Shown here one piece after another: positions 44,801 through 53,479 of a stretch of 64,000 nt of DNA (positions within the stretch are counted from its first letter, which is position 1; each line of letters begins with the position of its first letter). Position numbers and translations under genes: made by a program. The stretch comes from Valencia hispanica (taxonomy: Eukaryota > Chordata > Actinopteri > Cyprinodontiformes > Valenciidae), in contig OY747721.1 in assembly GCA_963556495.2 (NCBI GenBank), positions 15,525,649 to 15,589,648 of the forward strand, read 5' to 3'. The notes beneath the pieces were generated by a model. That model ran no database searches. It was given only the letters and a program-made list of their open reading frames with translations, and had not been told where the DNA came from.

Positions 44801-47300
44801 TTCGTCTTCCCATTCTTCTCTACTGGGCGACTGACTTTATTTGTGCATGCATCCACGGCTTGGCTGCCCCAATTCTCCGGTTGGAACATTCCCTCTGCGC
44901 CTTCGCTGTGGCCAGGTCCGGGAACCACGGCTCAAAGATGCCTGCACCTTGCCTGCTCAGGGCGGTTGCTTTTTCATTTTATTTTCACCTGTGGCTCCGC
45001 TTTCAGGAGTTCTGACACGCTGTGCGTCACATGTTATGTTTCATGTGTGCATATTAAATCCAAAAGTACAAAACATTACACAGATCGTAGGAGAAGGCTA
45101 GAAACACACACTTGTTCTGTTGGATTCAAAACTACCTCTATGAATGGATTGGCAGGGTTTTTCTGTCATGTCAATATTGTAGTCGGTGGATCAGATTTAA
45201 GAGAAAATCGGAAAATCTGTACAGTCCTGGAGGAGCCTGATGGGTGCACCTCCACTTTAATGTCTCGAGATCAAAAAGTGGTTTTCTGGAATAGAGATCC
45301 ACTGAACCTCTGCGGTGTCAAGGGATTCTCTGTTTGGATTAGATCACTAGTGTAGGAATGACTGAATGTAGTGTGAAGCGCTTTGGGGTCCTCGGGACTA
45401 GATGGCGCGCTAAACAAGTACAGCCCATTTAGCAGTTAAAACTGTAAATTCCCTGATTAAAACTTTCCATGTTTTTCTTCCACTTTAGTTTCCTGCTCAA
45501 AGCAAAGCAGCTCCCGATGAAAGGAAGGTATTTGGTCTTTGGGAGACGGGAGACGACTTCGACAAGGTAATCTGTCTTCTTTCTGGAGGAAGGTTTTCAC
45601 TGCTGAGGGTGCCACAGACCACCAATTAGTGTTAGCAAAACAATGGATTCTTTTTTTTTTATAGTTACTGCTCATGTACGGGTTTTAGTTAAATATAACT
45701 GGTTGCCTAAAAAAGGCAGTTTAATCTTTTAAAGTTTTGGGGTTTTTTTGTTCAAATTTATTTTTTTAAATCAAACATATCTTTCTTTTTTTCCTGCTTG
45801 AAAAACAATGTGTATTTTGGTTGAAAATACAAAACAAAATGTGCAAAAATATCTATGGTACACCAGTAGGTGGTGATGGTGTTCAAAGGAGAACATGAAT
45901 ACTCTTTTCTCCTCATAAGGAATCTTTGTGAACAGGAACTAACTAACCTAAAAAATAAAAAAAATCCTCCTTATTAATGATCAGATTATCAAAATATCCC
46001 TTCCACTTTATTTATAAAGCACTTTATACACGAGCAGTGTCGACCAAAGTGCTGAACATTAAAAACAGCAATTATCAGAGTTAAATAAAATACATAAATA
46101 TAGTACAATCAAAATAACAAGAGTGATCACATCAATCTGTGTTAAAAGCCATGAAAATAAGTGGGTCTTAAAGTGGGGGGTGGCACGTTCTTATGCAGAA
46201 AGAGCAATTCTTAGGTTCAGTACATCAATAATTTTACCTGAAATAGATCTGTAAGTTTAATAAATCATTTATACTACCTATTTGAAATTTTGCACTCACA
46301 GCATGTCCGCACTGAACGCCTTGAAATTAGCTGCATGTCTCTTTGAGAGTCTCGGACATGCCCGCTTCAACACGCTGCCGTCAACGTCATCACAACATTC
46401 TCCAGTCGCATGGGGACGAAGCATTACAGCACTGTAGCATCGGTGTGCCGGACTTTTGGAAGACAGGCATGTCTTTCGGTTTACTATGGCCACGCAGGAC
46501 ATGGTACAAGCATATGCATTTGATGCCGTCTCTGACCCTGAAAGTGAAATATTGGATGAACCGGAGCGCGTTCAGCGGCTCGTTCAAGAGCTACTACTTT
46601 CCACAGGTGCTACCTGATTGCTGCTGACGGCGCTCTGCTTTAGTGCTCTGGGAGCGGGGGAGGGAGGGCTGTTGAGAGACGTGGGCGGTAATCAAAATTT
46701 AGGGGCGTTCCTAGGAGGACCCTGGCGTTCAGTGCTCAACTTTGCCTGCATGTTTATCCACATGTCTCAACATTTTCCTATACATTTTCTCCTGCAGCAT
46801 CGCCGCCTGCTCTATGACCTGTTCACGAAGAACTATCGGGTCAGGAGGAACGTGATTCAAGCCAAACTTGCCCAGGAGTTTGGCGACGTGTCCAAAGCCG
46901 AAGTTGATCGACTGCTTCATGTAAGAGGGGCACTGAAGTTTGAGATCTACAGTGCCTTGCACATATATTCCAATGCAAATCTAATAAGGCTGCATTTTTA
47001 TTCATTCACTTTACCCTGATACCCTTGAATAAAATTCAGTACAACCCATTTTCTGAAGGTTGTACTGAATTGTACAGAATTTTACTACTTCACAATTGTG
47101 TACTAATTTGTGTAAAAGTATTTTGAAGTTTTCTATTGTAATGTGAAAAGGGTGCTGAATACTTTTGCAAGGCACTATTACTACAACCAGGTTTCTGCCA
47201 TCAGTCAAACCTGTTTTTTATTATTTTCAAATGATCGTTTCAGGAGTGCTGCGTCAGCAGTGCAGGGTATTGGTTTCTCAAGGGAACGCTACAGTCCTGA
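23840..47300 (+). CDS. polr3e: RNA polymerase III subunit E (RPC5), complete coding gene
   Basis: RPC5 pairs with RPC4 in nuclear RNA polymerase III and helps initiation and termination on tRNA, 5S and other short genes. Coding exons: 23840-23878, 25090-25140, 25278-25355, 27390-27505, 27602-27684, 29127-29234, 29521-29570, 29684-29803, 31080-31165, 34789-34833, 34922-35013, 35149-35269, 35367-35448, 36178-36237, 40150-40307, 43636-43697, 43784-44235, 45489-45566, 46798-46920, 47244-47300. All borders are AG/GT, phases agree, and the sum is 2061 nt (686 residues; human is ~708). Recognisable parts are the N-terminal [20 protein letters not shown] and KIKPKQQR, an acidic [12 protein letters not shown] segment, [35 protein letters not shown], and a C-terminal winged-helix-like region ending [18 protein letters not shown]. 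The ATG sits 72 bases into an exon, so the 5' leader is spliced. Confidence 0.96.
24005..24700 (-). mobile_element. Tc1-like transposon relic
   Basis: In polr3e intron 1, 'cagctccatccatcttccctttaactctgaccagctt' and 'ataatgctgccactgccatgttcc' are minus-strand remains of Tc1 transposase coding sequence. Bases 24540-24620 ('tggtctatcacataaaac...gtttgtggttgtaatg') are the conserved Tc1 end region. Many indels and stops make it inactive. Confidence 0.65.
25610..26310. mobile_element. Older AT-rich MITE-like relic hosting a second MITE
   Basis: Sequence on both sides of the hAT MITE at 25700-26060 has the 'gcatgatatt...aatattgcaatgagg' and 'tgcaatgattacatattgcgaag' motifs seen in AT-rich fish MITEs. 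This suggests that the younger MITE landed inside it. The borders are vague. Degenerate CCAT/CCGT repeats lie just to the left (25535-25610). Confidence 0.3.
25700..26060. mobile_element. hAT MITE with perfect 8-bp target duplication
   Basis: The element begins TAGGGCTGGGCGATA and ends in an imperfect inverted copy (TATTGCCCTTCCGTA). The octamer CCTCTTTC is repeated exactly at 25692-25699 and 26061-26068. An 8-bp duplication with TAGGG ends is the hAT signature. It is 361 bp long, with no coding sequence, in polr3e intron 3. Confidence 0.8.
26699..27280 (-). mobile_element. hAT-Charlie-like transposon relic
   Basis: The left end CAGTGGTTCCCCGAAC matches the CAGTGGTTCCCAAAC terminal repeat of Charlie-type hAT elements. 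Between 27005 and 27200 the minus strand still reads as a damaged transposase fragment ([10 protein letters not shown], then residues resembling the conserved 'evRWLSrGrvL..vFELRdEv..FL' block, with stops). It is inactive, in polr3e intron 3. Confidence 0.6.
26897..26950. repeat. 18-bp tandem repeat (GGAGGTGTGTGTTTGT type)
   Basis: Three units of a GT-rich ~18-base motif are adjacent, within the hAT relic. Confidence 0.7.
27760..28940 (+). mobile_element. Tc1-like transposon relic with inverted ends
   Basis: The left end ('gggattttatgacagaccagc...aactgtgaag') is an inverted copy of the right end ('cacagttatgtggtaatttgtgttggtctggcac'). In between, 28455-28830 is recognisable as a rotted Tc1 transposase ([11 protein letters not shown], then AGRRQPARAT-like sequence) with many stops. 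Bases 28290-28432, ending 'gatatcggtccatcccta', look like a separate hAT MITE fragment also seen at 61966-62200. All of it lies in polr3e intron 5. Confidence 0.65.
29930..30565. mobile_element. TTAA-target MITE
   Basis: TTAA flanks both ends (29926-29929, 30566-30569). The terminal inverted repeats are AGGTTGAATATGGAAC on the left and AGGTTGGATATGGAAC on the right, read inwards. The 636-bp interior is non-coding. TTAA targets fit piggyBac or Kolobok; the AGG start favours Kolobok, tentatively. It is in polr3e intron 8. Confidence 0.75.
31245..32290 (+). mobile_element. RTE/Rex3-like LINE, truncated and internally deleted
   Basis: It begins in RT ([20 protein letters not shown]) and jumps past the catalytic core. 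It continues through the QIQEEQC...GCGTLDQLY segment and ends with the familiar C-terminus [20 protein letters not shown]...[10 protein letters not shown], then a GGATG repeat tail (32270-32290). Frames at 31247-31759, 31662-31919 and 31861-32259 are joined by frameshifts. It is inactive, sense to polr3e in intron 9. The clade is from memory and uncertain. Confidence 0.75.
32768..33596 (-). mobile_element. Non-autonomous hAT element retaining a BED zinc finger exon
   Basis: The termini are TAGGGTTGGG and its inverted copy CCCAACCCTA. Flanking octamers GCTCTAGG and ACTCTATG match at 6 of 8 positions, consistent with an old hAT target duplication. On the minus strand 33124-33357 encodes a BED-type finger (CNICDKICV...NLIKHLIIH, preceded by KMKSGNRAK). 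The rest of the transposase is absent. It lies in polr3e intron 9. Confidence 0.75.
33597..34788. other. Remaining polr3e intron 9 sequence
   Basis: No exon is seen. Bases 33615-33780 resemble a fish repeat ('ctgtaccgagaccacctcatc...') without clear borders. The rest is unassigned. Confidence 0.3.
35513..36144 (-). mobile_element. Tc1-like element with long inverted repeats, deleted transposase
   Basis: It starts CAGTGAGGAACATAAGTATT and ends with its inverse, flanked by TA on both sides (35511-35512, 36145-36146). The inverted repeats extend ~115 bp inwards with few mismatches. On the minus strand 35867-36055 keeps part of the transposase DNA-binding region ([19 protein letters not shown], a helix-turn-helix). 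The catalytic part is missing. It sits in polr3e intron 13. Confidence 0.85.
36375..38782. mobile_element. TTAA-target MITE interrupted by a hAT element
   Basis: TTAA flanks both ends (36371-36374, 38783-38786). The inverted ends are AGCTGCTGTCTGGAG on the left and AGCTGCAGTCGGGAG on the right, read inwards. Without the nested insertion (36427-38593) the MITE is about 240 bp. It lies in polr3e intron 14. Confidence 0.65.
36427..38585 (+). mobile_element. hAT element nested in the TTAA MITE, with exact 8-bp duplication
   Basis: It starts TAGGGATGGGCATAATTAAT and ends CGCCCATCCCTA. The octamer TCCACTAC is repeated exactly at 36419-36426 and 38586-38593. Bases about 36865-37165 on the + strand encode a decayed hAT transposase C-terminal dimerisation domain ([40 protein letters not shown]). 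Bases 37225-38330 are unlike the rest and may be a further insertion. Confidence 0.8.
38587..39180. other. Unassigned part of polr3e intron 14
   Basis: No exon is found. Bases 38870-38930 ('aaaggtattgttcactgagaaacagtg') may be the left end of the THAP-bearing transposon relic that follows. Confidence 0.3.
39184..39310 (+). pseudogene. THAP-domain exon relic of a transposon
   Basis: Starting at an ATG, the frame reads [13 protein letters not shown] followed by [19 protein letters not shown] and ends at AAG before GTAAGTT. This resembles the first half of a THAP zinc finger (Cys-x-x-x-Gly, then the conserved leucine-rich LP...W block), ending at a splice donor-like GTAAGT. One expected cysteine is not seen. 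It is probably from a fish THAP-type (P-element- or ISL2EU-like) transposon. Confidence 0.5.
39650..39780 (-). mobile_element. V-SINE-like SINE fragment
   Basis: 'ggcagggtacaccttggacaggttggcagttcattacagggcaacac' is the reverse of the same SINE tail as at 7945 and 50815. The tRNA head is missing. Confidence 0.65.
39790..40085 (+). mobile_element. Tc1-like transposase relic
   Basis: The frame around 39915-39955 reads [10 protein letters not shown], a typical Tc1 transposase block, followed by damaged downstream sequence. It lies just upstream of polr3e exon 15. Confidence 0.6.
40320..43550 (-). mobile_element. Rex/CR1-like LINE, near full-length, fills polr3e intron 15
   Basis: The minus-strand LINE has its 3' tail of TTGAATT-type repeats at 40320-40345. 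The endonuclease/RT frame spans 40393-43329, with a short leader up to about 43550. The host intron is 40308-43635, so only ~100 bases of it are not LINE. Related partial copies occur at 2171-2790 and 23384-23745. It is antisense to polr3e. The clade name is a recognition call. Confidence 0.85.
40393..43329 (-). pseudogene. LINE endonuclease-reverse transcriptase ORF with one in-frame stop
   Basis: The frame is open for 682 codons from 43329, meets a single TAG at 41281-41283, and then runs on without shift for 295 more codons to 40393. Near the N-terminus are [17 protein letters not shown] and CFTETWL, then [13 protein letters not shown] (endonuclease SDH motif). RT follows with [66 protein letters not shown] and the catalytic YSDD near 41075-41090. 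The C-terminal domain is present. With one stop and otherwise intact motifs, the copy is young. Confidence 0.88.
44411..45438. mobile_element. DNA-transposon-like element with degenerate inverted ends
   Basis: The right end ('tgtgaagcgctttggggtcctcgggactagatgg...cccattta') and left end ('taaatggaacggctcttctag...actcagtcacac') look like inverted copies of a common fish MITE terminus, the left one strongly decayed. The middle holds a 216-codon + strand ORF (44705-45355) without recognisable domains, probably chance or an unrelated insertion. It is in polr3e intron 17. Confidence 0.45.
45985..46240 (-). mobile_element. LINE 3' tail fragment (L2-like)
   Basis: 'ccactttatttataaagcactttatacacgagcagtgtcgaccaaagtgctgaa' resembles the 3' UTR of fish L2-like LINEs on the minus strand. 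No ORF remains. It lies in polr3e intron 18. Confidence 0.5.
46488..46611 (+). other. Short open exon-like segment of unknown origin
   Basis: From ATG 46488 a frame reads [20 protein letters not shown] and on through about 40 codons, reaching CACAG/GTGCTA, which looks like a splice donor. It is in polr3e intron 18 and would shift or break that protein if included. It may be an exon of an unrecognised transposon. Confidence 0.3.
46950..47177. mobile_element. Tc1-type MITE
   Basis: The left end CAGTGCCTTGCACATAT and the right end (...ACTTTTGCAAGGCACTA) are inverted, with TA at 46948-46949. This is the terminal repeat shared by many fish Tc1 elements. It is 228 bp, non-coding, and occupies most of the last polr3e intron. 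Confidence 0.7.
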
Positions 47301-48460
47301 CCCTGAGAGCCAGCTCGCCTTCGGTCACCGACAGATAATCAAACCCTCTCCCGTTCGTTCGATGGGAGAGCAGACGAGACCCGACAGCCAATCACAGCAG
47401 CTGGTTCAGGTGTGAGAGCTTGGGATTGGAAGTTGGATACGTCGGATGTGTTCTCTGCTCCGAAGAAACTTCACATCACTGTGAAAAAAGAAACGACCTC
47501 CTAACACAGCAGCAGGGCTCAAAACCGGCGCGGCTGAGAAGAAATGGATTATAAATACAATGAAGAAATTATAAAATGTTTATTTGCCATTAAGACTTTT
47601 TTATAACCTGGATGGTGTTAAAATGTTGAAAACATTTCACACTGTTTTTATTTTACTCATTTTTGTCAGAAAACACGGTTTACTTTCATCCACATTAAGA
47701 CCTTGTGAGAAGACAAATTACGTTTAGAACCCATTAATTTAACACATTTTAAAAGGTCTGAATTTGGGTTCAGAATATATTTATCTCAACCTTCGTGCAC
47801 AGCTGTAAGAATGGACTGAGTCATATAAGCCAAGTTATCACTCAACTCCTATAGACAAAAGGGACACATGATGCATATCAAGTAAAGACTGTACCTGAAA
47901 TCTCCAATCAAATCTGTAATGATTGATCAACTTTAATAATTAAATAAATTGCTGCTGTAAAGTTAGCTTTCTGACCTGATTACACATTTTCAAATGTTTG
48001 TTTTCCTTTGGGAGTGAGATTTTTTTTCTGAACAGAACCAATAAAGATGCAATTTGAAATAAAATTTTTATTTTTGTCTTTAAAGTATAACTAATTTTGT
48101 TCTGTGTATGCTATTAAGTTTGCATTAAGAGTGTCTCTTAACAAATACAAACTACCCATCTGTCCACATGATGTGCTAATCCTCCAGTCAGGAATTTTGT
48201 TTCTCCTTTTTAGAAGTTTTAGTTTTTAGATATCTTCAAATGTATGTTGTAAATTGAAAAAAGGAGCTAAAATATTTGTATGATGGATGTAAAGACATAA
48301 GTTAACAGAAAATTTAAGATTTGCTATAATTTTGGTTAAAAATTAATATTGTTAGTCATACTCCTTGAACTTTTTCATATTTGGTCCCATTAGAAACACA
48401 AACTTCAATGTACTGTATATTTCCAAAGTTATTTGTTTGTTAGCCTTCACACACCCATGC
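47301..48460 (+). other. polr3e: polr3e 3' UTR and AT-rich flank
   Basis: No further coding sequence follows the TGA at 47298-47300. AATAAA-type signals occur near 47943, 48040 and 48057; which one is used is unknown. The rest is AT-rich and unassigned. Confidence 0.4.
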
Positions 48461-48479
48461 AAATTTGACTGTCATCTCA

Positions 48480-49200
48480 TTCTCAATCCATACACTGTAA
48501 GAGCTCCAGGCTTTCCATGAGGTTTAAGAGTCTGTTTATGCAAATTTAGAACATTTTTTTTTTCTCCAGAAATGCATTTTTAAGGTCAGACACTGATGTT
48601 GGACGAGAATGCCTGTTTAATCATCTCCGCTCTAATTTATCTCAAAGGTAGAGTTCAGGGCTCTGAGCAGGCCAGTAGAGTTCTTCCACACCACTTTCTT
48701 CATGGACCTTGTTTTTTGTACACTGCTGTGGAGTCACTTTGGAACAGACAGGCGCCATCTCCAAACTGATCTCCCACAAATTTGAGAGCTTAAAATTCTC
48801 CATAAAAGGTTTCTTTCATTTGAAGTCAGGGGTTGAGCTCTTTCAACTCCTGCAAGAACACAATGCGGTGATGCAAGTGTCATTCTCAATGCAACTATGA
48901 GATTCTGGAGATCTCTTCACTGAGTGGAAAGTTGGTGACCTCTGCACTTTGTGTGCCCCAAGACCTGCTGATCCTGCTCCCTGATTTTACATATATAAAA
49001 GCTCTCTCATTATGATAGGCTGCTATGAATATTGCACAGGTTGCCTCCTGTCACGGTAAGCCTTGAGCTCCTTAGAGCGACCCATTCCTTCAGAAGTGCT
49101 CATAGAAGCAATCTGCAGACCTGAGTGCTGGGTTTTATACACCTGTGGCCAGACCTATTCAGGCATTGGGCCCGCCCAAGACAGATTACTTGTGCAAATA
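48480..49200 (-). mobile_element. Tc1/mariner-type transposon relic
   Basis: 'gttcagggctctgagcaggccagtagagttcttccacac' and 'ctcttcactgagtggaaagttggtgacctctgcac' match, on the minus strand, parts of a widespread fish Tc1-like transposase gene. Large internal deletions and stops are present. It lies between polr3e and cdr2. Confidence 0.65.
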
Positions 49201-49202
49201 AA

Positions 49203-50157
49203 AGGGGACATATCATGAAAATTCCACTTTTTTAGCCCTTAAATGCTTTGTGTAGTGAATTTAGAGTGTCTAGGAGTGAAAAAAGCATTAACTTGTCACT
49301 CCATGTGTTGTGGAGATATTTTAGCAAAATGTTTTGGGTCATATTTTTTAAGCCGTTCGGTTTTCTCTATTATCCATTATGTTTTTTGAACTATTACGTC
49401 ACAGTACTTGCACTTGAACTGACAAACTTGGTCATGGATTTCCGCCTAAACGCTGAGCGAATCCGCCACGTTTATTTCTCACTGTGAGTTTGTAGTCCAA
49501 GTTTAGGTATGCCGAAAGTACAAGTGTCAAAGTGTTCTGTTGTTGGGTGTATTAACGATTAACCCGCACAACTCTTTACACCGTCTCCCAGCATCAGAAC
49601 CTCTTCGAAGTGCGTGGTTAAGTTTTTGTTTTAATGGTAATGTGCCCGAATCTGTGGCTAAAGTGGTTTTTGTTTGCGCCAAACACTTCAAAGACGAGTG
49701 CTTCAGTAACCTCCGCCAGTATCAAGGGTTTTCTGAAAGACTTCGTCTTATCGAGGGCTCAATCCCTTCATTTTACTCTCGCTCAGGGTCAGACTCTGGC
49801 TCGAACGTGTACGGCTGGATGGACAACTCTTCCAACATTAAAAAAAAACAACATTTGACGAATAAAAGGTTTCTGCAGTGCTAGCTTGCCGATTCTCTAT
49901 TAAACTACAAAAATGGCTGAATGGGGTGGCATGGGAGGTTCAGCGACCTGGAGGGGGGGCGTGGTACGCAGCATGTCCTACACATTTAAAGGGACCGCAC
50001 CAAAAACGAGTGATTCTGCAAACGGTAGAAGAGGAGCCTATAGAAAAACTATCATAAAAAATTCCGACCTAATAACTGTAGTTCCACTATATATAGACCG
50101 CAACTAAGTAATTTAGATGTAAAAAGGAAGAATTTAAAAGCATGATATATCCGCTTT
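49203..50157 (+). mobile_element. THAP-bearing DNA transposon remnant
   Basis: The left end AAGGGGACATATCATGAAAA and the right end (inverse: AAAGCGGATATATCATGCTT) are imperfect inverted repeats. The interior carries a THAP-like zinc finger ORF but no transposase catalytic region. The AAAGGGGACATAT-type terminus and THAP finger fit fish ISL2EU- or P-like elements; the assignment is tentative. Confidence 0.6.
49509..49884 (+). pseudogene. THAP-like zinc finger ORF (transposon-derived)
   Basis: From ATG 49509 the frame starts MPKVQVSKCSVVGCIND and meets a stop codon near 49560. The same domain continues (SLHRLPASEPLRSAWLSFCF, then VFVCAKHFKDECFSN) up to 49884. Spacing C-x4-C, ~45 residues, C-x2-H fits a THAP finger. 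A basic and serine-rich tail follows and no catalytic domain is found. The stop makes it inactive as it stands. Confidence 0.6.
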
Positions 50158-50766
50158 AAATTGCAATCATTCAATGTATTGACCTAATATAACCAGCAGA
50201 GGGTGCTGTAGGCTATTAATTGGGACTTTTGGAGGCAGTAAAGAGGATACCAAAATGGACCTGAGACTTTGGCTTAACAAAAATAAGTACAAAGCTAGTG
50301 CAAGCAGAGAACGATCAGTCTTAGAGAGGCAAGTTCAACTTTGAGTGACATTCTGGTCCACACTCCATACCAGTCGGTGGCAGTAATGCACCAGTTTGTT
50401 GTTCGCCCATTTCAAAGAGCCAATTTGGCTAATAAACATCACAAAGAAGAAGGGTGCTAAAGTACAAGGAAAAGGATAGATGATTTTCTTTTTTCATATA
50501 AACTAACATCTATAAACAGTGGATTGCATGTGGATTTGTTATAGTTGAACCTCCTTTTGATGTTTAGTTTGATCCGTTTTAAAACCGATTAGTCAAAACT
50601 GCATCCAGCAAGTTGTGCTGTTAGTTCAGGGGAACTGGGCTGGAAAAAAGTCAGACCAGACTTCTTTTCTGATTAATCTATTTGCATTCTACCTACATCG
50701 GAAATCAGTGGAAGGAAGGAGATATCATTTAAAGAGCGGTTTGATACACAAATGGATTCAAATGAC

Positions 50767-51062
50767 ATCATCCATCAATCCTTCGTCTACACTCGCTTAT
50801 CCTTGCAAGGTCGGAGAAAATTGGGCGAGAGGTCGCTAGTCCATCACAGGGCAACACAGAGACGCAAAAAAGAACCATACACACACTCACTCATTACTAA
50901 CGTCTGTTTAGAGACACCAATTAGCCTAACAGTCATGTTTTTGTACTGGAGTACCCAGATAGAACCCACAGATGCAAGTGGAGAACTCTGAAACTCTCTG
51001 ACGAAAGGGCGCAGGCTGGGATTCAAACCCAGGACGTTCTTGCTGCAAGACCTCAGTACAGC
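50767..51062 (-). mobile_element. V-SINE-like SINE, nearly full length
   Basis: In reverse orientation the tRNA-related head lies at 51005-51055 ('gggattcaaacccaggacgttcttgctgcaag', carrying a degraded B-box). The conserved core ('cagtcatgtttttgtactgg') is in the middle and the tail ('gctagtccatcacagggcaacac') at the left. This is the best-preserved copy of the SINE in the window. Confidence 0.75.
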
Positions 51063-51164
51063 CCTAAACAACAGCAATTAACTTATTTTTGGAAGAGAAG
51101 AGGTCAAGAGGCATGTTGTAACTCTGGAGGAGCTACAGAGATCTGCAGCTCAGGTGGAAGATTC

Positions 51165-51760
51165 TGTTCACAGGAAAAATAATGGAACCACAAATATTTT
51201 TTAATGGAAAACTGGTAGGAAGAAAAGAATTTCTGATGGAGAACAATTGGAGATGATGAAGCACTGTACATGACCCTGAGCACACATCTCTGTGGTGAAA
51301 CTTGGTGCTGGCAGCATCATGCTGTCGGGATGCTTTCCATCAGAACTGACAGGGAGGTGGATTGGAGTTGATGAGAAGATGGATGGAGCTAAACACAAAG
51401 CAACCTTGGAAGAAAATCTGCAATAACTTGTGACTTGTGCAGAAGTTCACCTTCCAGCAGGACAGCAACCCCAAGCACACAGCCAGAGCTACAACAGAAT
51501 GAATTTGATCAAAGCATATTCATGTGGTAAAAATGGTCCAGTCTCAGACCTGAATTAAATTTAGAATCTGGGTACAGGTGGGGAAACTGATGTTCAGAGG
51601 TGATTTCCAGCCAGTCTGGCACAACTTGAGCTAATTTGCAAAGACGAATCGGGAAAAATGTCAGTCTATTGATGTGGAAAGCTGGTAGAGACAACCCCCA
51701 AAAGATTAGCAGCTGTAATTGCAGCAAGTTTAATAAAGAACTGTAACTAAATGTCTTGTT
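51165..51760 (+). mobile_element. Tc1-like transposase relic
   Basis: The + strand contains VKLGAGSIMLSGCF near 51297-51335, then FQQDSNPKHTARATTE near 51453-51497 and decayed downstream sequence. These are conserved Tc1 transposase blocks with stops and shifts between them. Confidence 0.7.
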
Positions 51761-52388
51761 GTGTATCAACAACTCAATTGATATCAAATTTTATAAAAAC
51801 ACTTGGTTGGATTGTTTTCCCTGAAGTCATCAAAGATATTTTGAGAGTCAAAACAACTCGCAGCCCGTGTTTCAGATGCAGTTCTTCTCTGCTGAGACAG
51901 CTTAAGTAGATTTAGACAAACCTGCTGCAGCAGGATGTGGAAAGCATCAAAGCTGAGCAGCCTGCTGGCAAAGCAACAGGAAGAAGCAAACTGTTGATGT
52001 TGTGTTACAAAGACCACATTCACTGTTCTGAACATACAGTCATGTGACACAGGAGAGCAAAATGGAGTCAAATCTGGAGGATCTGCTGTTTGCTACAGAT
52101 CAACACTTTCTTAAATTACTGTGAAAATCCTAATTTTGAACATAATTTAACTAAAGTTAAATCTGGACTCTAACTGAAACATAAAGAACTCATTGGTCTC
52201 CACTTTAAAGTTCAAAGTGTCAAGATTACAATCTTTTTTTTCTTGACAAAAAAAAAATTCCGCTGACCTCTGCTCTCCGCTTTGAAATAGTTACAATAAC
52301 CCGCGAGTACTGACTGAGGGGATTTCTCACTTACAGCTTGATGTGCAACTATCAGTTTTCTTGCACAGAATAACGACATTAACGGTCG

Positions 52389-52423
52389 TTTTTTCTTTTC
52401 TTTTCTTTTCTTTTCTTTTCTTT
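52389..52423. repeat. (TTTTC)n microsatellite
   Basis: About seven TTTTC units in the polr3e-cdr2 intergenic region. Confidence 0.9.
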
Positions 52424-53019
52424 GAGGAGTTGATCCACTGAAGCAATGCAAATGTGGTTCTCAAGTTCCAGTTAAGTACCAGAGGCCACCTGACACCACT
52501 GTTCAATTGCTGGGTAGTTCCTTAACGGTAACCCTGAAAGAGGAGTGGGCTGAGGCAGATCAATACATCCAGGAAGAAACTCAGTCCTGGTTAAGGTTTT
52601 ACTCTGGCTGGATCTTCAGTTGTAAAGGGTTTGAAGTGCAGCAGGGGAGGGGCCTGGCCTGGAGCCGCTTTTATGTTATGCAACAGATTATTAGCTTTAA
52701 ATCTAAGCTCTTTACTTCTCAGTGAAGGGTTAACCCCGCAAGTTGTTTGCAAGGCAGGCAGATCTGGAATCAGATAACTCGCTATCCAACTTCACTGTAA
52801 ACACTGCTGCTTGGCAGTCTGGCAGTTTATAGATCAGTTTCAAGTCAATGGGCCATATTTTAAGAGATAATCCTGGTTTAGGGGCGGTTCTGGCTGTCCA
52901 GACTGTCCCTGAAGATCAAATTAACAGGGAGCTCAACTGCCTGAGTTAAAGAAACCCACTGAACTTCAGTGTACACTCTTTGAGCTGATGCGTTTAGCTA
53001 TGCATCATGAAAAACACTA

Positions 53020-53180
53020 AGTAGATCAATGCAAAAGTATTCATGCACATTTTGTAACATTACAATGACTAATTTCAGTGTATTTCATTGTGATTTTATG
53101 TGATAGACTAACACAAAATAAGACATAACTGTGAACCAGAAATTCAAGTTTAGGAAATGGTATTAAGAACACATTCCGAG
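53020..53180. mobile_element. Tc1 terminal fragment
   Basis: 'aatgcaaaagtattcatgcacatttt' and 'gtgattttatgtgatagactaacac' belong to the end region of Tc1-type fish elements. The rest of the element is not seen. Confidence 0.5.
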
Positions 53181-53479
53181 TCCTGGGATACCTATTTTAG
53201 ATATACTTAAAGGTTGTTGATATTTTAAGGGTTTAGATAAGTCTTCCTTCACCAAAATAAATTTTTTTTTATTAAAAATGTTTTGCTGAACTGTCTATCA
53301 TAAAGATTCCCTCACCTACAGGTGGGAATAAGGATCAAATGTTTTATAAACAGTAGGAAGTGCAGAGAGTGGAAAAATGTATATCAATTTAAAGAATTAA
53401 GCACAATATTGATATTTCTTTTGTTAAATCATCATTGTGATGTCCAAAATTAGAAAATTAATCTAAGATGACCCCCAGG

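Noticed and set aside
44705..45355. A host gene encoding 216 residues
   Set aside because: No domain, no splice support, and it lies inside a repeat in a polr3e intron.
47143..47415. 90-codon ORF across the last polr3e exon
   Set aside because: It is in the wrong frame; the true exon frame starts at 47244 and ends at the TGA at 47298-47300 with a conserved RPC5 C-terminus.
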